Counted from the first letter of the stretch, positions 45,967 to 55,795 are shown. The stretch is 64,000 bases of DNA from an uncultured Flavobacteriales bacterium (GCA_943788145.1 CALSPD010000001.1:1-64000); one strand, 5' to 3'. Made by a program: numbers and translations. The notes: a model not told the origin generated them from the letters alone.

Positions 45967-46812
45967 GTGAGAGTTAAAATCATTGGTAAAAACACGGGAT
46001 TGGGAAACCAGATTCAGTTTATTCCGTTCATTAATGAACTGAAGAAAACCCATGAGGTCATTAGCGATTCTCCCGTATTTAATGAACTAGGAGTACTCGA
46101 CAAACCATCGAAGGAATCAGCTGATATCAACATCGTGCTTTTTGGATACAGCTACAAGAAATTCTGGAAAGAGCGAAAAGCTGGAAAAGGCAAATTTGTT
46201 GGGTTTAAATATCGAATTAAAAAGAAGCACATTGGTCTAGGATACCATACAGCACTCACTTTTAATGAAAACTTATCTGAAGTTGAAAACAATCGTTTGC
46301 TCTTTAATAAGGTCTTTTCAGCAAACGTGGAAAAGGTTGATTTTAGCATAGCTGGTAAGGCGAGTGTGGAGAAACGTGTTGTAATCGGTATTTCACCGAA
46401 GGAGGAGAAAACGTTGCAATTCGACTTGTGGAAAGCCGTTATTGAGCGCTTGAAGAGCAAAGGTTTCGAAGTGCAAGTGGTTGACCATAACATTGGTGTG
46501 GATGAATATGTCTCTACAAAAAAGCTTCGAGATTTAAAAAGCACCATCGGGTCAGCACAGTATTATCTGGGAACAGACAGCGGCCCTATGCATCTTGCCG
46601 ATATTTTAGGTATTCCTTCACTTGTACTTTTCGGAAGCACAGACATCCTTAAAAACGGACCTCAGCTAGCGCAGAGCATTACTTATTCGAGAAATTTAGC
46701 TTGCTCCCCGTGTTTCGACTGGGGTAGAGTGAATTGCCCCATAAATTTTAAGTGTATGGACTTTTCCATAGACGATATAATGATGAAATTTGACCAACTA
46801 TGTACCCAATAA
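45967..46812 (+). CDS. Glycosyltransferase family 9-like protein
   Basis: A 281-aa heptosyltransferase-like (GT9) protein. The N-terminal GLGNQIQFIPFINELKK and the nucleotide-sugar motif YLGTDSGPMHLADILGIPSL with VLFGSTD are characteristic. At the C-terminus there is a cysteine cluster (ACSPCFDWGRVNCPINFKC) also common in GT9 enzymes. It is shorter than the usual 340 aa, with the N-terminal domain reduced. The start is GTG 45967 after a 68-bp gap. It overlaps the next gene by 13 bp. Confidence 0.8.
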   Translation: MRVKIIGKNTGLGNQIQFIPFINELKKTHEVISDSPVFNELGVLDKPSKESADINIVLFGYSYKKFWKERKAGKGKFVGFKYRIKKKHIGLGYHTALTFNENLSEVENNRLLFNKVFSANVEKVDFSIAGKASVEKRVVIGISPKEEKTLQFDLWKAVIERLKSKGFEVQVVDHNIGVDEYVSTKKLRDLKSTIGSAQYYLGTDSGPMHLADILGIPSLVLFGSTDILKNGPQLAQSITYSRNLACSPCFDWGRVNCPINFKCMDFSIDDIMMKFDQLCTQ

Positions 46813-47465
46813 TTTTAACCTGCGGAACGCCTCATTCCTATACTTCCATGACCAGCAAATTCTTGCAGGACAATGGTGGATATTGCGATGACAATTGGGA
46901 CAATCCAAAGTTTCATTTGCCCTATAGCCGATTTGAGAGTAAAGAGATTCAGGAGTTTGTATATGCACGTAAGAATTTCAAAAAACACGATCTGACCGAG
47001 TTTTTTAAAGGTTTACCAACAGATAAAATCGTTACCATCAAAGCGCCACTTCTCATCAATTTTGTCAATGAACTTTCAGAGTTTACGGATAGAGAAATAA
47101 AGGTGGTGTTCGTTTTCAGAAATCCTCAAGACATTATTTTGAGCTCTATTGATAAGAAAAACAAAGGATTCATTTACTACTTCGAGCGCTTGGCATTTAA
47201 CTACCAAGCAATGGTCGATTGTAAATTCCCTGTCTTTCCTTTGGTAGCTGAAAAACTCCTTTTGAAGGACGAGCATGTTGCCAAGTCATTGTTAGAATAT
47301 TGCGGACTTTATAAGGGCGAAATCAATTTTTCAAGCATTAAAACAAAAGAGGTTAAGAAAAGAAATACGAGTTTCCTCGACTTCAGATTTTCAAATTTCT
47401 TTTGGAAACGACTCGCTCGATTCTTCATGGTATATGAAGTCGAGGACGAAGCGAAAAACAAATAA
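46800..47465 (+). CDS. Small sulfotransferase-like protein
   Basis: A 221-aa protein with a phosphosulfate-loop-like start, LTCGTPHSYTSMTSKFLQDN, where His-Ser-Tyr replaces the usual Arg-Ser-Gly. The 3'-phosphate motif is VVFVFRNPQDIILSSI. It ends short of full-length sulfotransferases. It is probably a divergent sulfotransferase of the same glycan pathway; catalytic competence is uncertain. Confidence 0.66.
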   Translation: MYPIILTCGTPHSYTSMTSKFLQDNGGYCDDNWDNPKFHLPYSRFESKEIQEFVYARKNFKKHDLTEFFKGLPTDKIVTIKAPLLINFVNELSEFTDREIKVVFVFRNPQDIILSSIDKKNKGFIYYFERLAFNYQAMVDCKFPVFPLVAEKLLLKDEHVAKSLLEYCGLYKGEINFSSIKTKEVKKRNTSFLDFRFSNFFWKRLARFFMVYEVEDEAKNK

Positions 47466-47466
47466 G

Positions 47467-47493
47467 AGCCACTAGGGCTCAAAGAAAGTGGCT
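47467..47493 (+). promoter_or_regulatory. Hairpin covering the GTG start of the flippase gene
   Basis: agccact (47467-47473) and agtggct (47487-47493) form a 7-bp stem with a 13-base loop. The GTG start codon at 47488-47490 lies inside the right arm. It could reduce flippase translation or act as a weak attenuator. The short stem and weak T-tract make this tentative. Confidence 0.3.
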
Positions 47494-48963
47494 TTAATAC
47501 GCAAACACGCAGCTCGCAATACCGTGGTTGCATATTTCGGGGTAATTCTCGGGTATGTCAATCTCACCATTATTTTTCCGAAGCTACTTGAACAATCCGT
47601 TTTCGGATTGACTCAAGTTTTGATTGCAGCCATGTTATTCATTTCAAATTTTGGCTCGCTCGGACTTAAAATGTCCACGATTCGCTTCAGGCCTGTTTTT
47701 GAATCTAAACAAGAAATTGCTACCAATTTCTTTGCTTTCATGCTCACTATTTGCCTCATTGGCATTGCACTTTCTTTAGTGAGTCTTTATGTTTTTCAAG
47801 ATTTCATTACCGATCGATTCAGTAAAAACTCCCCCCTTTTTGTCGATTATTATCGCCTGGTATATTGGCTGGCCATTTTTGGCGTAACCAACATGTTTTT
47901 AGATAGTTACTGCCAATCCATCTTCCAATCGATTGTGGCGGCATTTTATCGTGAAGTCGTAATGCGCTTGCTTCAACTGGCCGCAGTCTTGCTTTATTGG
48001 TTTGGATTCTTGGATTTAAATGGCTTCTTAGTCACCTTCGTAATGGTTCAAGCGCTGTACAGCATCCTCATAGGAGCGACTCTCATCTTAGGAAAGCACA
48101 TTGTCTGGAATTGGAATTTCGAAAACATTTCAAAATCATTAAGAATTGACATTGCTAAGTTTTCCATAATCGCAATTATTGGCGGCAATGCCTTACTTAC
48201 CAATGTCGATGTGCTCTTTGTTGGTTCAATGATAGGTTTAGAGGCAACAGCTATTTATGCCGTTGCAGTAGCAATTGGTAACATACTATTAATACCATCA
48301 CGATCAATGCTTAGAGTTGCGAATGCAGTAGCGGCAGACGCCTGGGTACAAAACGATCTTCCTAAACTCAATCGAGTCTATAAAAAATCAGCCATTACCA
48401 ACCTAATAATTGGAGGAGTAGTATTTCTGATTATCGCCCATTGTATTCCGGAAATATTGAGCTATTTGCCGAAAAATTTTGAAGCTGGCACAGCTACCAT
48501 TATCGTGTTAGCACTTTCGAAACTGATACATCTTTCTACGGGTATCAATTCAGGAATTATTGCCACATCAAAAGATTATGCGATGAACCTTGTGTTCAAC
48601 GTAATGAGCGCTTTTGGCTTATGGGGCTTTATGTATTTTTTGATCCCTATGTATGGAATAATGGGCGCAGCAATGGCCATGCTATATGTTGCCCTTCTTC
48701 AAAACACAGCGAAAGTTGTCTTTCTGCAAGCCAAGTATGAGTTGCAACCATACAATCGATCCTATTTTGTCGTTATCTTAATTGGATTGTTCACTTACTT
48801 GGTGATTGGATTAATTCCTGAATTTTGGACGAATCCTATCATTGGATTGGGAGTTAAAGCCTCATTAACTACTGCTCTATTTCTCGGACCAATCTACTTT
48901 TTCAAGCTTTCCAATGATTTCAACCTTTTGGTAGGCGATGTATTCAAAAAGTTAAAATTCTAG
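47488..48963 (+). CDS. Wzx-like polysaccharide flippase (MOP superfamily)
   Basis: A 491-aa protein with 12-14 hydrophobic segments of the polysaccharide-transport (PST) type. The N-terminal RNTVVAYFGVILGYVNLTII and the pattern of paired helices match O-antigen flippases. It would move lipid-linked glycan units across the inner membrane. The start is GTG. The 3' end overlaps the convergent FkbM gene by 4 bp. Confidence 0.85.
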   Translation: MALIRKHAARNTVVAYFGVILGYVNLTIIFPKLLEQSVFGLTQVLIAAMLFISNFGSLGLKMSTIRFRPVFESKQEIATNFFAFMLTICLIGIALSLVSLYVFQDFITDRFSKNSPLFVDYYRLVYWLAIFGVTNMFLDSYCQSIFQSIVAAFYREVVMRLLQLAAVLLYWFGFLDLNGFLVTFVMVQALYSILIGATLILGKHIVWNWNFENISKSLRIDIAKFSIIAIIGGNALLTNVDVLFVGSMIGLEATAIYAVAVAIGNILLIPSRSMLRVANAVAADAWVQNDLPKLNRVYKKSAITNLIIGGVVFLIIAHCIPEILSYLPKNFEAGTATIIVLALSKLIHLSTGINSGIIATSKDYAMNLVFNVMSAFGLWGFMYFLIPMYGIMGAAMAMLYVALLQNTAKVVFLQAKYELQPYNRSYFVVILIGLFTYLVIGLIPEFWTNPIIGLGVKASLTTALFLGPIYFFKLSNDFNLLVGDVFKKLKF

Positions 48964-49829
48964 GTCCTTCGAGCAATAACCATCGTGTTTAATAACAGCG
49001 GTGGTTGGCTTTTCAGCAAAGGACTTACGATCGCGTTCAAATCTCTATGATCGGGTAGAATTGACAAACTAAATCGCTTGCTCCGAAGAAAATTCAAGAC
49101 GTCAATCGATTTAAACCCAAACGATTTTAATTTCTCCGGGTGAATCTCTACGAAAAGGGTCATGGCCTTGGGCCCATCAAGCATTTTTTCCATTCCTTTT
49201 AAAACACCCATTTCAGCACCTTCTACATCAATTTTAGCTACATCGATCTCTAGACTTCGGTCCTCGCAAAAAGTGGAAAGCGAGACTTGATCAAAATCTT
49301 GCGAACTAAATTTAGCTACAGATGATGTTATGCTCAGCCCACTATTTGGGGTTAATAGTTTCGGTCCATTAATATGGTTCTCATTTTCACCAACGGCAAC
49401 TGTATTGATGGAAACGTTGTTGAGCTTATTGAGTTTCACACTCTGACCTTGCAGATCAGCGTACTTTTTATGCATTTCAAAGGATTCGATGTGCGCTGTC
49501 GAATTTGTACAACCGACTACACAAGTATAATAGCCCAAGTTCGACCCCACGTCAAAGAAAACTGGACTAACGCCATGTTCCGTCATTTCCTGAACCAAGG
49601 CCTTGGTCATATTCGGTTCGTGCATTTGCCCCTTTCCATATCTTGGATAAAACCACTTTTTCGCAAACCAATCTTTCGTAACAAATTTCACATCCTCACC
49701 CCCCACTTCAATGTCGCATTGATCGCGCTTGTCAAATTTCAAAAAGTAGCTCCGTTGCTGCACTTTTAACTTAAAGTTGAATTTGAAAAGTCGATATACT
49801 TCGTAGGCCTTTGCGATTAAAAACTGCAT
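48960..49829 (-). CDS. FkbM-family methyltransferase
   Basis: A 289-aa SAM-dependent methyltransferase. The SAM loop is VFFDVGSNLGYYTCVVG (about residue 90) and the family's second motif is VAKIDVEGAEMGVLKGMEKM (about residue 198). FkbM enzymes O-methylate sugars or secondary metabolites; here the glycan cluster suggests a sugar hydroxyl. It is the only gene of the cluster on the reverse strand. Confidence 0.87.
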   Translation of the reverse strand: MQFLIAKAYEVYRLFKFNFKLKVQQRSYFLKFDKRDQCDIEVGGEDVKFVTKDWFAKKWFYPRYGKGQMHEPNMTKALVQEMTEHGVSPVFFDVGSNLGYYTCVVGCTNSTAHIESFEMHKKYADLQGQSVKLNKLNNVSINTVAVGENENHINGPKLLTPNSGLSITSSVAKFSSQDFDQVSLSTFCEDRSLEIDVAKIDVEGAEMGVLKGMEKMLDGPKAMTLFVEIHPEKLKSFGFKSIDVLNFLRSKRFSLSILPDHRDLNAIVSPLLKSQPPLLLNTMVIARRT

Positions 49830-49970
49830 TAAATATGGATTAGGCAGCCAAATATGGTCTTTCTATATTGGTACATATGAATATTGGCCTCCGATTCCCA
49901 ATTCTTTCATTAATCAATGTTCCAATAAAAAAAATATGGTTGGTTAATCGAACCGTATTTACTTTGCTTA

Positions 49971-51383
49971 ATGTCAGAAACTGCAATCATGAGCTTAGAA
50001 GAAATTATCACCACAGGCGGAGATGAACGAATAGAATTAAAATCAAATGGTAGAAATAAGTATTTGGTCGATCCTAGATCATCTGTAGGGCATTTTAATC
50101 GTGGCTCAAGCACTTGTTCTCCGCTCTCTGAAGATGTTATCACGAAGGTCAAGACGGTTTATAATCGTCTGACAACGGGCGAGGTGACGGTTGAAGATAT
50201 TCGAATCAAGCAACGCTATCGCATTAAGGCATTACTTCAAGATTCTGACACAAACGATTTCAATATTTTCTTTGCTCCATCTGGAAGCGATCTTTGTTTT
50301 TATCCTCTTATGTATTGTCGGATCAAGAATCTAGAACAACCAATCCTATCATTAATCACATGCCCCGAAGAACTTGGAACAGGTTCCATTTTGGCCAATA
50401 CAGGTCATTTTTTTTCTGATAAAACGCAGATTGAAGCATCGGTTCAAAAAGGTAATCGCATCACGGATGGCCTTAAAGTAGAGCACATTCTATTTCCCGC
50501 ACGAGATGCTGACGGAACAATAAAAGACAATAAGCAGGCAATCTATTCGGCCATTGAAAAATACCGGTCTACACATCAAATTATGGTGAATTTGGTAATT
50601 GGCAGTAAGAGCGGAATAGAAGACAACATTTCCATCATTGAAGATGGACCAAAAGATGTTACTTGGGTGGTAGACTTATGCCAAATGAGAGCTACACCTA
50701 AATTGTTCAACGACCTGCTTTCAAAAAACTGCCTTTTAATGATAACCGGCTCGAAGTTTTATCAAAGCCCGCCCTTTTGCGGAGCCTTGCTCGTTCCCGA
50801 AAAATATGGAAATGAGTTTAACATCAGCCAGATCGAGGATGCTTCTCTTGAAGGATTTACTAGTATTTATTCTAAATATGATATTCCACCATCGTATAAG
50901 GTACTTCGAAATAAATTTAAGGCATTTGAAAACATAGGCCTCACCTTAAGATGGGAAGCGGCTATTTGCGAGTCTGAATTGTTGACCAACTACAGCGAAC
51001 GAGAGGTGACCTTTGCCATTCATTCTTGGAACAAGCATGTCAAAGAATACCTAAAAGGAAAAGAATTGTTTCACCTCATGGTTGATCAAGATGTGACGAA
51101 TAAATCCATAATCGCATTTAACTTGATTAAAAATGGTCGCTATTTAAGCAATGATGAACTGAAAGCTATTTATGATCACATGTGTCTTAACGGTCATAAA
51201 TATTTCCCGAAGTATGATCGCATTTCAACGGGTCAACCAGTAGCTTATGATGCCCATTCCTTTTTAAGGTTGGCGCTTGGATCACTCAATGTACGTGGGC
51301 TTATCGATTCAGGATTCGACATGTCTGATGACTATAAACTCATTGACGTTATTGAAGAAGTGGCCAACGAAATTTTTCCTTAA
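49971..51383 (+). CDS. Probable PLP-dependent aminotransferase-fold protein of unknown function
   Basis: A 470-aa protein with a fold-type-I-like arrangement. The candidate catalytic pair is the Asp in TWVVDLCQMRATP (about residue 228) and the Lys in LMITGSKFYQSPP (about residue 261), and a substrate-side Ser/Gly patch FFAPSGSDLCFYPL precedes them. The C-terminal small domain is plausible. It is not a recognised named enzyme; kynureninase-like or group V-like enzymes are possible. It is preceded by the divergent FkbM gene with a 141-bp gap. Confidence 0.5.
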   Translation: MSETAIMSLEEIITTGGDERIELKSNGRNKYLVDPRSSVGHFNRGSSTCSPLSEDVITKVKTVYNRLTTGEVTVEDIRIKQRYRIKALLQDSDTNDFNIFFAPSGSDLCFYPLMYCRIKNLEQPILSLITCPEELGTGSILANTGHFFSDKTQIEASVQKGNRITDGLKVEHILFPARDADGTIKDNKQAIYSAIEKYRSTHQIMVNLVIGSKSGIEDNISIIEDGPKDVTWVVDLCQMRATPKLFNDLLSKNCLLMITGSKFYQSPPFCGALLVPEKYGNEFNISQIEDASLEGFTSIYSKYDIPPSYKVLRNKFKAFENIGLTLRWEAAICESELLTNYSEREVTFAIHSWNKHVKEYLKGKELFHLMVDQDVTNKSIIAFNLIKNGRYLSNDELKAIYDHMCLNGHKYFPKYDRISTGQPVAYDAHSFLRLALGSLNVRGLIDSGFDMSDDYKLIDVIEEVANEIFP

Positions 51384-51428
51384 TTCCTCTCTGCGATAGG
51401 ATTATCCAACACAATTTCACTTTCGAAA

Positions 51429-54400
51429 TTAAAACGCGCGATCTATACCGACTAGCCACCTGAAAGCGAAATAACCATCACCGGCTGGTGGACGGTTCAT
51501 GAAAAGTGGGAAATCAAATCGAAGGGTCAAAGGGCGCAATTCGCTGAATCGACCCCATTTCTTAATCTCCAAGGCTCCACCCACTCCTGCATCCATTCGC
51601 AGCTTGGAGAAAGCCAATGATTCATTCGACTTATTCGTATTGATGATACCTGCATCGGCAAAGAGGTAAGTTTTCAATTCAATGAACGATCGAGATTTGG
51701 GAAGTATGCGAATGAGGTTATCAAATTCGAATTCTGTGTTAAAAGAAGCACCCGACATTCCGGCAAAAGCGAATCGAACCAAACTGTCCGAGGTCAACTC
51801 AGGCAGTAAATAGTTATTATATCCCCGCAGATTTAATCCTCCACCTGATTGGAACCAGCTTGTCGAAGCACCATAATCAAAGGTGTTTCCAGGAATAAAA
51901 CCGTAGGAGCGGATAAACGGATTGTTCATTGTTTCTTCCGGGTTAGCACCTGCCGCATATAGCCTAGACTCGGGGGCCCAAGACGAACCTGTTCCGAATT
52001 GTCCGAAAATTCTTGTTCGCCAATTGAATTTAGAAAAGCGGTTTTCATTTATCGATTCTGAACGCAAGTAACCATAATTATAATCGCTACCTAAAAAAGG
52101 TGTACGAAGTGTTACCGATACTTTACCTGAACTATTACGCGCGTAACCATATCGATGGATTAATCTAGAGTCTATAAAATTATTCCAACTGTCACCATTC
52201 CATAAATCAGGGTAGATCAGGTAGTTTAGTGCGACAGCATTTGGGCGATATAAGCTGTGAATGTGCTGACCCAATTCAGTCTTTCCATTGGACAATCGTT
52301 TCGACCATCCGAGTTTTTGCCTAAGCAGTCCATCTAGCCATGACGTATAAGCCTCCAACTCCAAACCTTTTGAAACTTTCTTTAATGGAGTGGCGTAATT
52401 CAATTTATAATTGAACCGAAAGAATTCATTCTTTAAGCTAGTATTTTCAAGGCCTTTTGCTTGTTGTATAACTCCAGAATTAAACCAAAGCCCAGATTCT
52501 ATTCGATGGAATTTATTGAAAAATCTACCCTTCGCTTCGATACCAAATTTCAATCCATCGTATCCATTATACCAAATGCTTGGGTTCCATTCCACCTCAT
52601 AATTCCGAGTTGGATTAGTCCAACTAAAATCATTCAATTCAATATTTACCGGAAGAGGTAACTTATTGTCTAACGCATAAACATCGGCTATCGTTTCGCT
52701 CGCATCGATGGCAACTTGCTTAATATTCAAAACTGAATCTAATAATACTGTGTAAGTCGAGTTAACATCATTCCAACCCAGCCACTTAGGTAAGATAACA
52801 GCGTCAGTATTCTTCACAAAATCTGAATTTGGAATCCAATACTCATACGCTTTTCCTTCTCCATCGAACAGACTGATCGATAACGGCATTTGCATTGCCC
52901 CTCTGCGCTCAATTTTCAATTCATATTGACCTTCGCCTGTTTTATTAAAGCCCGAAATCGCATAGTCGATTTCCTTATCCGTTTCGAGCCATTGATCAAA
53001 AAACCAGTTTAAATCAACCTCTGTATATTGAATAATTGATGTTCTAAAATCATCGAAATAAGGATGACAAAACTTCCATTGATTGAAGTAATGTTGAAGG
53101 GCCTCTTCGAATAAACCCTCACCCAAAACATATTCAAGATTATAAAGCATAGTGGCGGTTTTGTAATAAACCTGCCCATAATCACGATGGTGCAAAAACT
53201 GATCGCTATGTGTATTCAACTGCGGATCTCGATCGGCCGTGATTACCGATCTGAAATAACCATTATATACTTGTTGATCACGCGTTCTTTGCGGCTCAAA
53301 AAAGAATTTATCTAAGCCTGTTCTATTGGTGTTCAAATCCATGGAGTCACCTTCTAAATGTTCCATGCATCTACTCGTTAAAAATTGGGTGAAGCCTTCA
53401 TCGAGTGCTGCTCTATAGGTCTCATTATTACCCACCATTCCGTAAAACCAATTGTGCGCTATTTCATGCGCCAAGAGGTCTCTATAACCAGGATCGCGAC
53501 CGCCATCTAGTGTCAACATCGGATATTCCATTCCATCACGGGCATCGGCCACTACCATTTTCGGGTAGGCATATTCACCAATTTCAGAAGAATAAAACTC
53601 AATAACTTGAGCTGTATAATCCGCAGCATTTTGCCAACCGCTTGCATGTTGTTCTTGGGCCACAGCGATGCATTCTACGGTTCGGCCACCGGGCAATTTG
53701 GCCACCGATCGACCAATACGATAGGTTGGATCACAAGTCCACGCAAAATCATGCACATGGTCGGCATGATAAATCCAAGTTTTGCTTCCTTCTAATCCGA
53801 GCGTAATATCAGAAGGTGGCTGATTCCAAGCTTTTTCCTTGAAATTTTGAATGTTCAGCTTTTGCTTTAAAGCTTCAGGCATGACCGTTTCGCTATTTTG
53901 CAATTCACCAGTTGCTTCAACCACATATTTTGCTGGTAATGTCAACTCAACTTCGAAGCGTCCAAAATCACCGTAAAACTCCTTGCCTAAATGTTGGTCG
54001 GTTGTCCAACCAAATTTCCGATCATAAACGGATATACGGGGATACCAGTGCACCACGTTAAAGTGCTTGAAACCATATTGCTGATATGCCTTCATGCGCC
54101 CATGATTTGGCCCAAAGAAGGTTTTAAAATCACATTCAATCTGAATGGTTTCGTTTGGCTCCAGTGCTTTTGTCAAATTCACTTTCAAAATAGTGTTATC
54201 CTTGACGAATTCAACCTTTTTCCCGCTGATGGTCAAAGAAGTCACTTCAGTATGCTGAAACTGGCCCGAATCAGTTGAATCATTCCCTTCAAATTTGTTA
54301 TGGTAGGAATTAGGTTCAAACATGTTTTGATACAAATGAAAATATAGCTCATCCAGTGCATAAGGGCTATTGTTTCGATAGTCAAGTTGAACGTGTCCGA

Positions 54401-54575
54401 CAATTACCTCGGCTTCATCGTCCAACTCGGCTTTTATGCGATAGAAAACATCTTGTTGCCAATAAGCCGCATCGGGCTTACGATTTCCCCAATAATTCGG
54501 ATCCTCACTTGAGTATTGAGAATTTGCGCCTATCGATAAGCACAAAAAGAGTATAAGGATAAGTCCTGACCTCAC
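51429..54575 (-). CDS. Giant M1-family metallopeptidase with probable C-terminal outer-membrane barrel
   Basis: A 1,048-aa protein with a signal peptide (ending GANSQ). Residues about 35-560 form an M1 gluzincin: DLLAHEIAHNWFYGMVG (zinc His pair, Glu) and RAALDEGFTQFLTSRCM (third zinc ligand). Residues about 560-640 are a beta-sandwich linker. Residues about 640-1048 consist of repeated amphipathic strands (RFNYKLNYATPLKK, GLELEAYTSWLDGLL, GYFAFRWLVGIDRAF) ending in Phe, like a surface barrel. The enzyme would thus be tethered in the outer membrane. It lies 4 bp downstream of nadC. Confidence 0.8.
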   Translation of the reverse strand: MRSGLILILFLCLSIGANSQYSSEDPNYWGNRKPDAAYWQQDVFYRIKAELDDEAEVIVGHVQLDYRNNSPYALDELYFHLYQNMFEPNSYHNKFEGNDSTDSGQFQHTEVTSLTISGKKVEFVKDNTILKVNLTKALEPNETIQIECDFKTFFGPNHGRMKAYQQYGFKHFNVVHWYPRISVYDRKFGWTTDQHLGKEFYGDFGRFEVELTLPAKYVVEATGELQNSETVMPEALKQKLNIQNFKEKAWNQPPSDITLGLEGSKTWIYHADHVHDFAWTCDPTYRIGRSVAKLPGGRTVECIAVAQEQHASGWQNAADYTAQVIEFYSSEIGEYAYPKMVVADARDGMEYPMLTLDGGRDPGYRDLLAHEIAHNWFYGMVGNNETYRAALDEGFTQFLTSRCMEHLEGDSMDLNTNRTGLDKFFFEPQRTRDQQVYNGYFRSVITADRDPQLNTHSDQFLHHRDYGQVYYKTATMLYNLEYVLGEGLFEEALQHYFNQWKFCHPYFDDFRTSIIQYTEVDLNWFFDQWLETDKEIDYAISGFNKTGEGQYELKIERRGAMQMPLSISLFDGEGKAYEYWIPNSDFVKNTDAVILPKWLGWNDVNSTYTVLLDSVLNIKQVAIDASETIADVYALDNKLPLPVNIELNDFSWTNPTRNYEVEWNPSIWYNGYDGLKFGIEAKGRFFNKFHRIESGLWFNSGVIQQAKGLENTSLKNEFFRFNYKLNYATPLKKVSKGLELEAYTSWLDGLLRQKLGWSKRLSNGKTELGQHIHSLYRPNAVALNYLIYPDLWNGDSWNNFIDSRLIHRYGYARNSSGKVSVTLRTPFLGSDYNYGYLRSESINENRFSKFNWRTRIFGQFGTGSSWAPESRLYAAGANPEETMNNPFIRSYGFIPGNTFDYGASTSWFQSGGGLNLRGYNNYLLPELTSDSLVRFAFAGMSGASFNTEFEFDNLIRILPKSRSFIELKTYLFADAGIINTNKSNESLAFSKLRMDAGVGGALEIKKWGRFSELRPLTLRFDFPLFMNRPPAGDGYFAFRWLVGIDRAF

Positions 54576-54579
54576 AGCA

Positions 54580-55431
54580 TCAACTAATTTTCAAACTTAA
54601 GTCAAGCGATTTCACTGAATGAGTGAGCGCTCCAACTGAGATAAAATCAACGCCTGCCTCGGCATATCCTTGAATTGTATCTAAAGTAATACCACCTGAA
54701 GATTCAAGCTTTGATCTGCCTTCTACAAATCGTACCGCCTCTTCAGTTCCCAAAACACTAAAATTATCCAGCATGATACGATCGGCAATTCCAGTGGATA
54801 ATGCTTCTTCTAATTCTTTCATTGATCGGACTTCAATCTCAATTTCTATATCCAGCTTTTTTGTTTGAACATAGTTTTGAGCGCGTTTTAAGGCATTGGT
54901 TATACCGCCACTCGCGTCAACATGATTGTCTTTGATGAGAATCATATCATAAAGTCCAAACCGATGGTTTTGTCCACCACCTATTCTTACCGCCTCTTTT
55001 TCAAACCACCGAAGGCCAGGCGTAGTTTTTCGTGTATCTAATACTTTTGCTTTTGTATGTGCAATACGTTCCGCATATCGTGATGTGGTCGTTGCTATTC
55101 CACTCATGCGTTGCATTAGATTTAAAACGAGACGTTCGGTTGTAAGTATAGAGTTTACCGATCCAAACACAGAAAAAGCAATTTGCCCTTCTTTGATTTT
55201 CGCCCCATCTTCAATGAATGTTTCTATTTGAAGATCTTTATCATAATGATTGAATATCAGCTGAGCTACATCACTACCGGCAAGTACTCCATCTTCCTTG
55301 ATTTTCAGCTGAGCCGAACCCTTTTCATCTGAAGTAATGCACGCTGCCGTTGTGTGATCTCCCGATCCAATATCCTCTGCAAAGGCATTTTGGATAAATT
55401 CAAGCAATTTATTTGTACTATTTTCCTTCAA
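54580..55431 (-). CDS. nadC: Nicotinate-nucleotide pyrophosphorylase (carboxylating)
   Basis: A 283-aa quinolinate phosphoribosyltransferase making nicotinate mononucleotide from quinolinate and PRPP in NAD synthesis. Signature segments are LNLMQRMSGIATTTSRYAER, LDTRKTTPGLRWFEKEAV, GGGQNHRFGLYDMILIKDNH and EVRSMKELEEAL with VDFISVGALTHS at the end. Its 5' end overlaps the DUF4783 gene by 14 bp. Confidence 0.95.
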   Translation of the reverse strand: MKENSTNKLLEFIQNAFAEDIGSGDHTTAACITSDEKGSAQLKIKEDGVLAGSDVAQLIFNHYDKDLQIETFIEDGAKIKEGQIAFSVFGSVNSILTTERLVLNLMQRMSGIATTTSRYAERIAHTKAKVLDTRKTTPGLRWFEKEAVRIGGGQNHRFGLYDMILIKDNHVDASGGITNALKRAQNYVQTKKLDIEIEIEVRSMKELEEALSTGIADRIMLDNFSVLGTEEAVRFVEGRSKLESSGGITLDTIQGYAEAGVDFISVGALTHSVKSLDLSLKIS

Positions 55432-55795
55432 TTTCTAAACTTTGAATGAGATAGTTTTCTCCTGACTTGGCCAAGTAAATGGTCGTACGAAACACCCCGC
55501 TTGTTGTGAGTAGTTCGCCAATCATATAATGCACGTCATTTTTAGAAACTCCGCTATGTACTTGATTGAACGATCTTGGCGAGTTTGACATGAAAAAGGA
55601 TCGCAATTTATTTTCAGCATCGCTACGACCTATGGTTTCTTCCTTTCCTTCAAAAGTAAATTCAACTGTCGCATCGAGAGATTTGGCTATGGTAGATATA
55701 TCCGCTGATGCAAATGCATCCCCAATTTTATCAAAATCTTGGGCGAACAAGTTCAATGGAAGTATGAACGCTATACCGATCAGTAATTTCTTCAT
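55418..55795 (-). CDS. DUF4783 family secreted protein
   Basis: A 125-aa protein with a signal peptide (ending LFAQ) and an NTF2-like fold: FDKIGDAFASADISTIAKSL, VEFTFEGKEETIGRSDAENK and FRTTIYLAKSGENYLIQSLE. DUF4783 genes in Bacteroidota sit next to nadC, as here. Function unknown; probably periplasmic. Confidence 0.83.
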   Translation of the reverse strand: MKKLLIGIAFILPLNLFAQDFDKIGDAFASADISTIAKSLDATVEFTFEGKEETIGRSDAENKLRSFFMSNSPRSFNQVHSGVSKNDVHYMIGELLTTSGVFRTTIYLAKSGENYLIQSLEIEGK

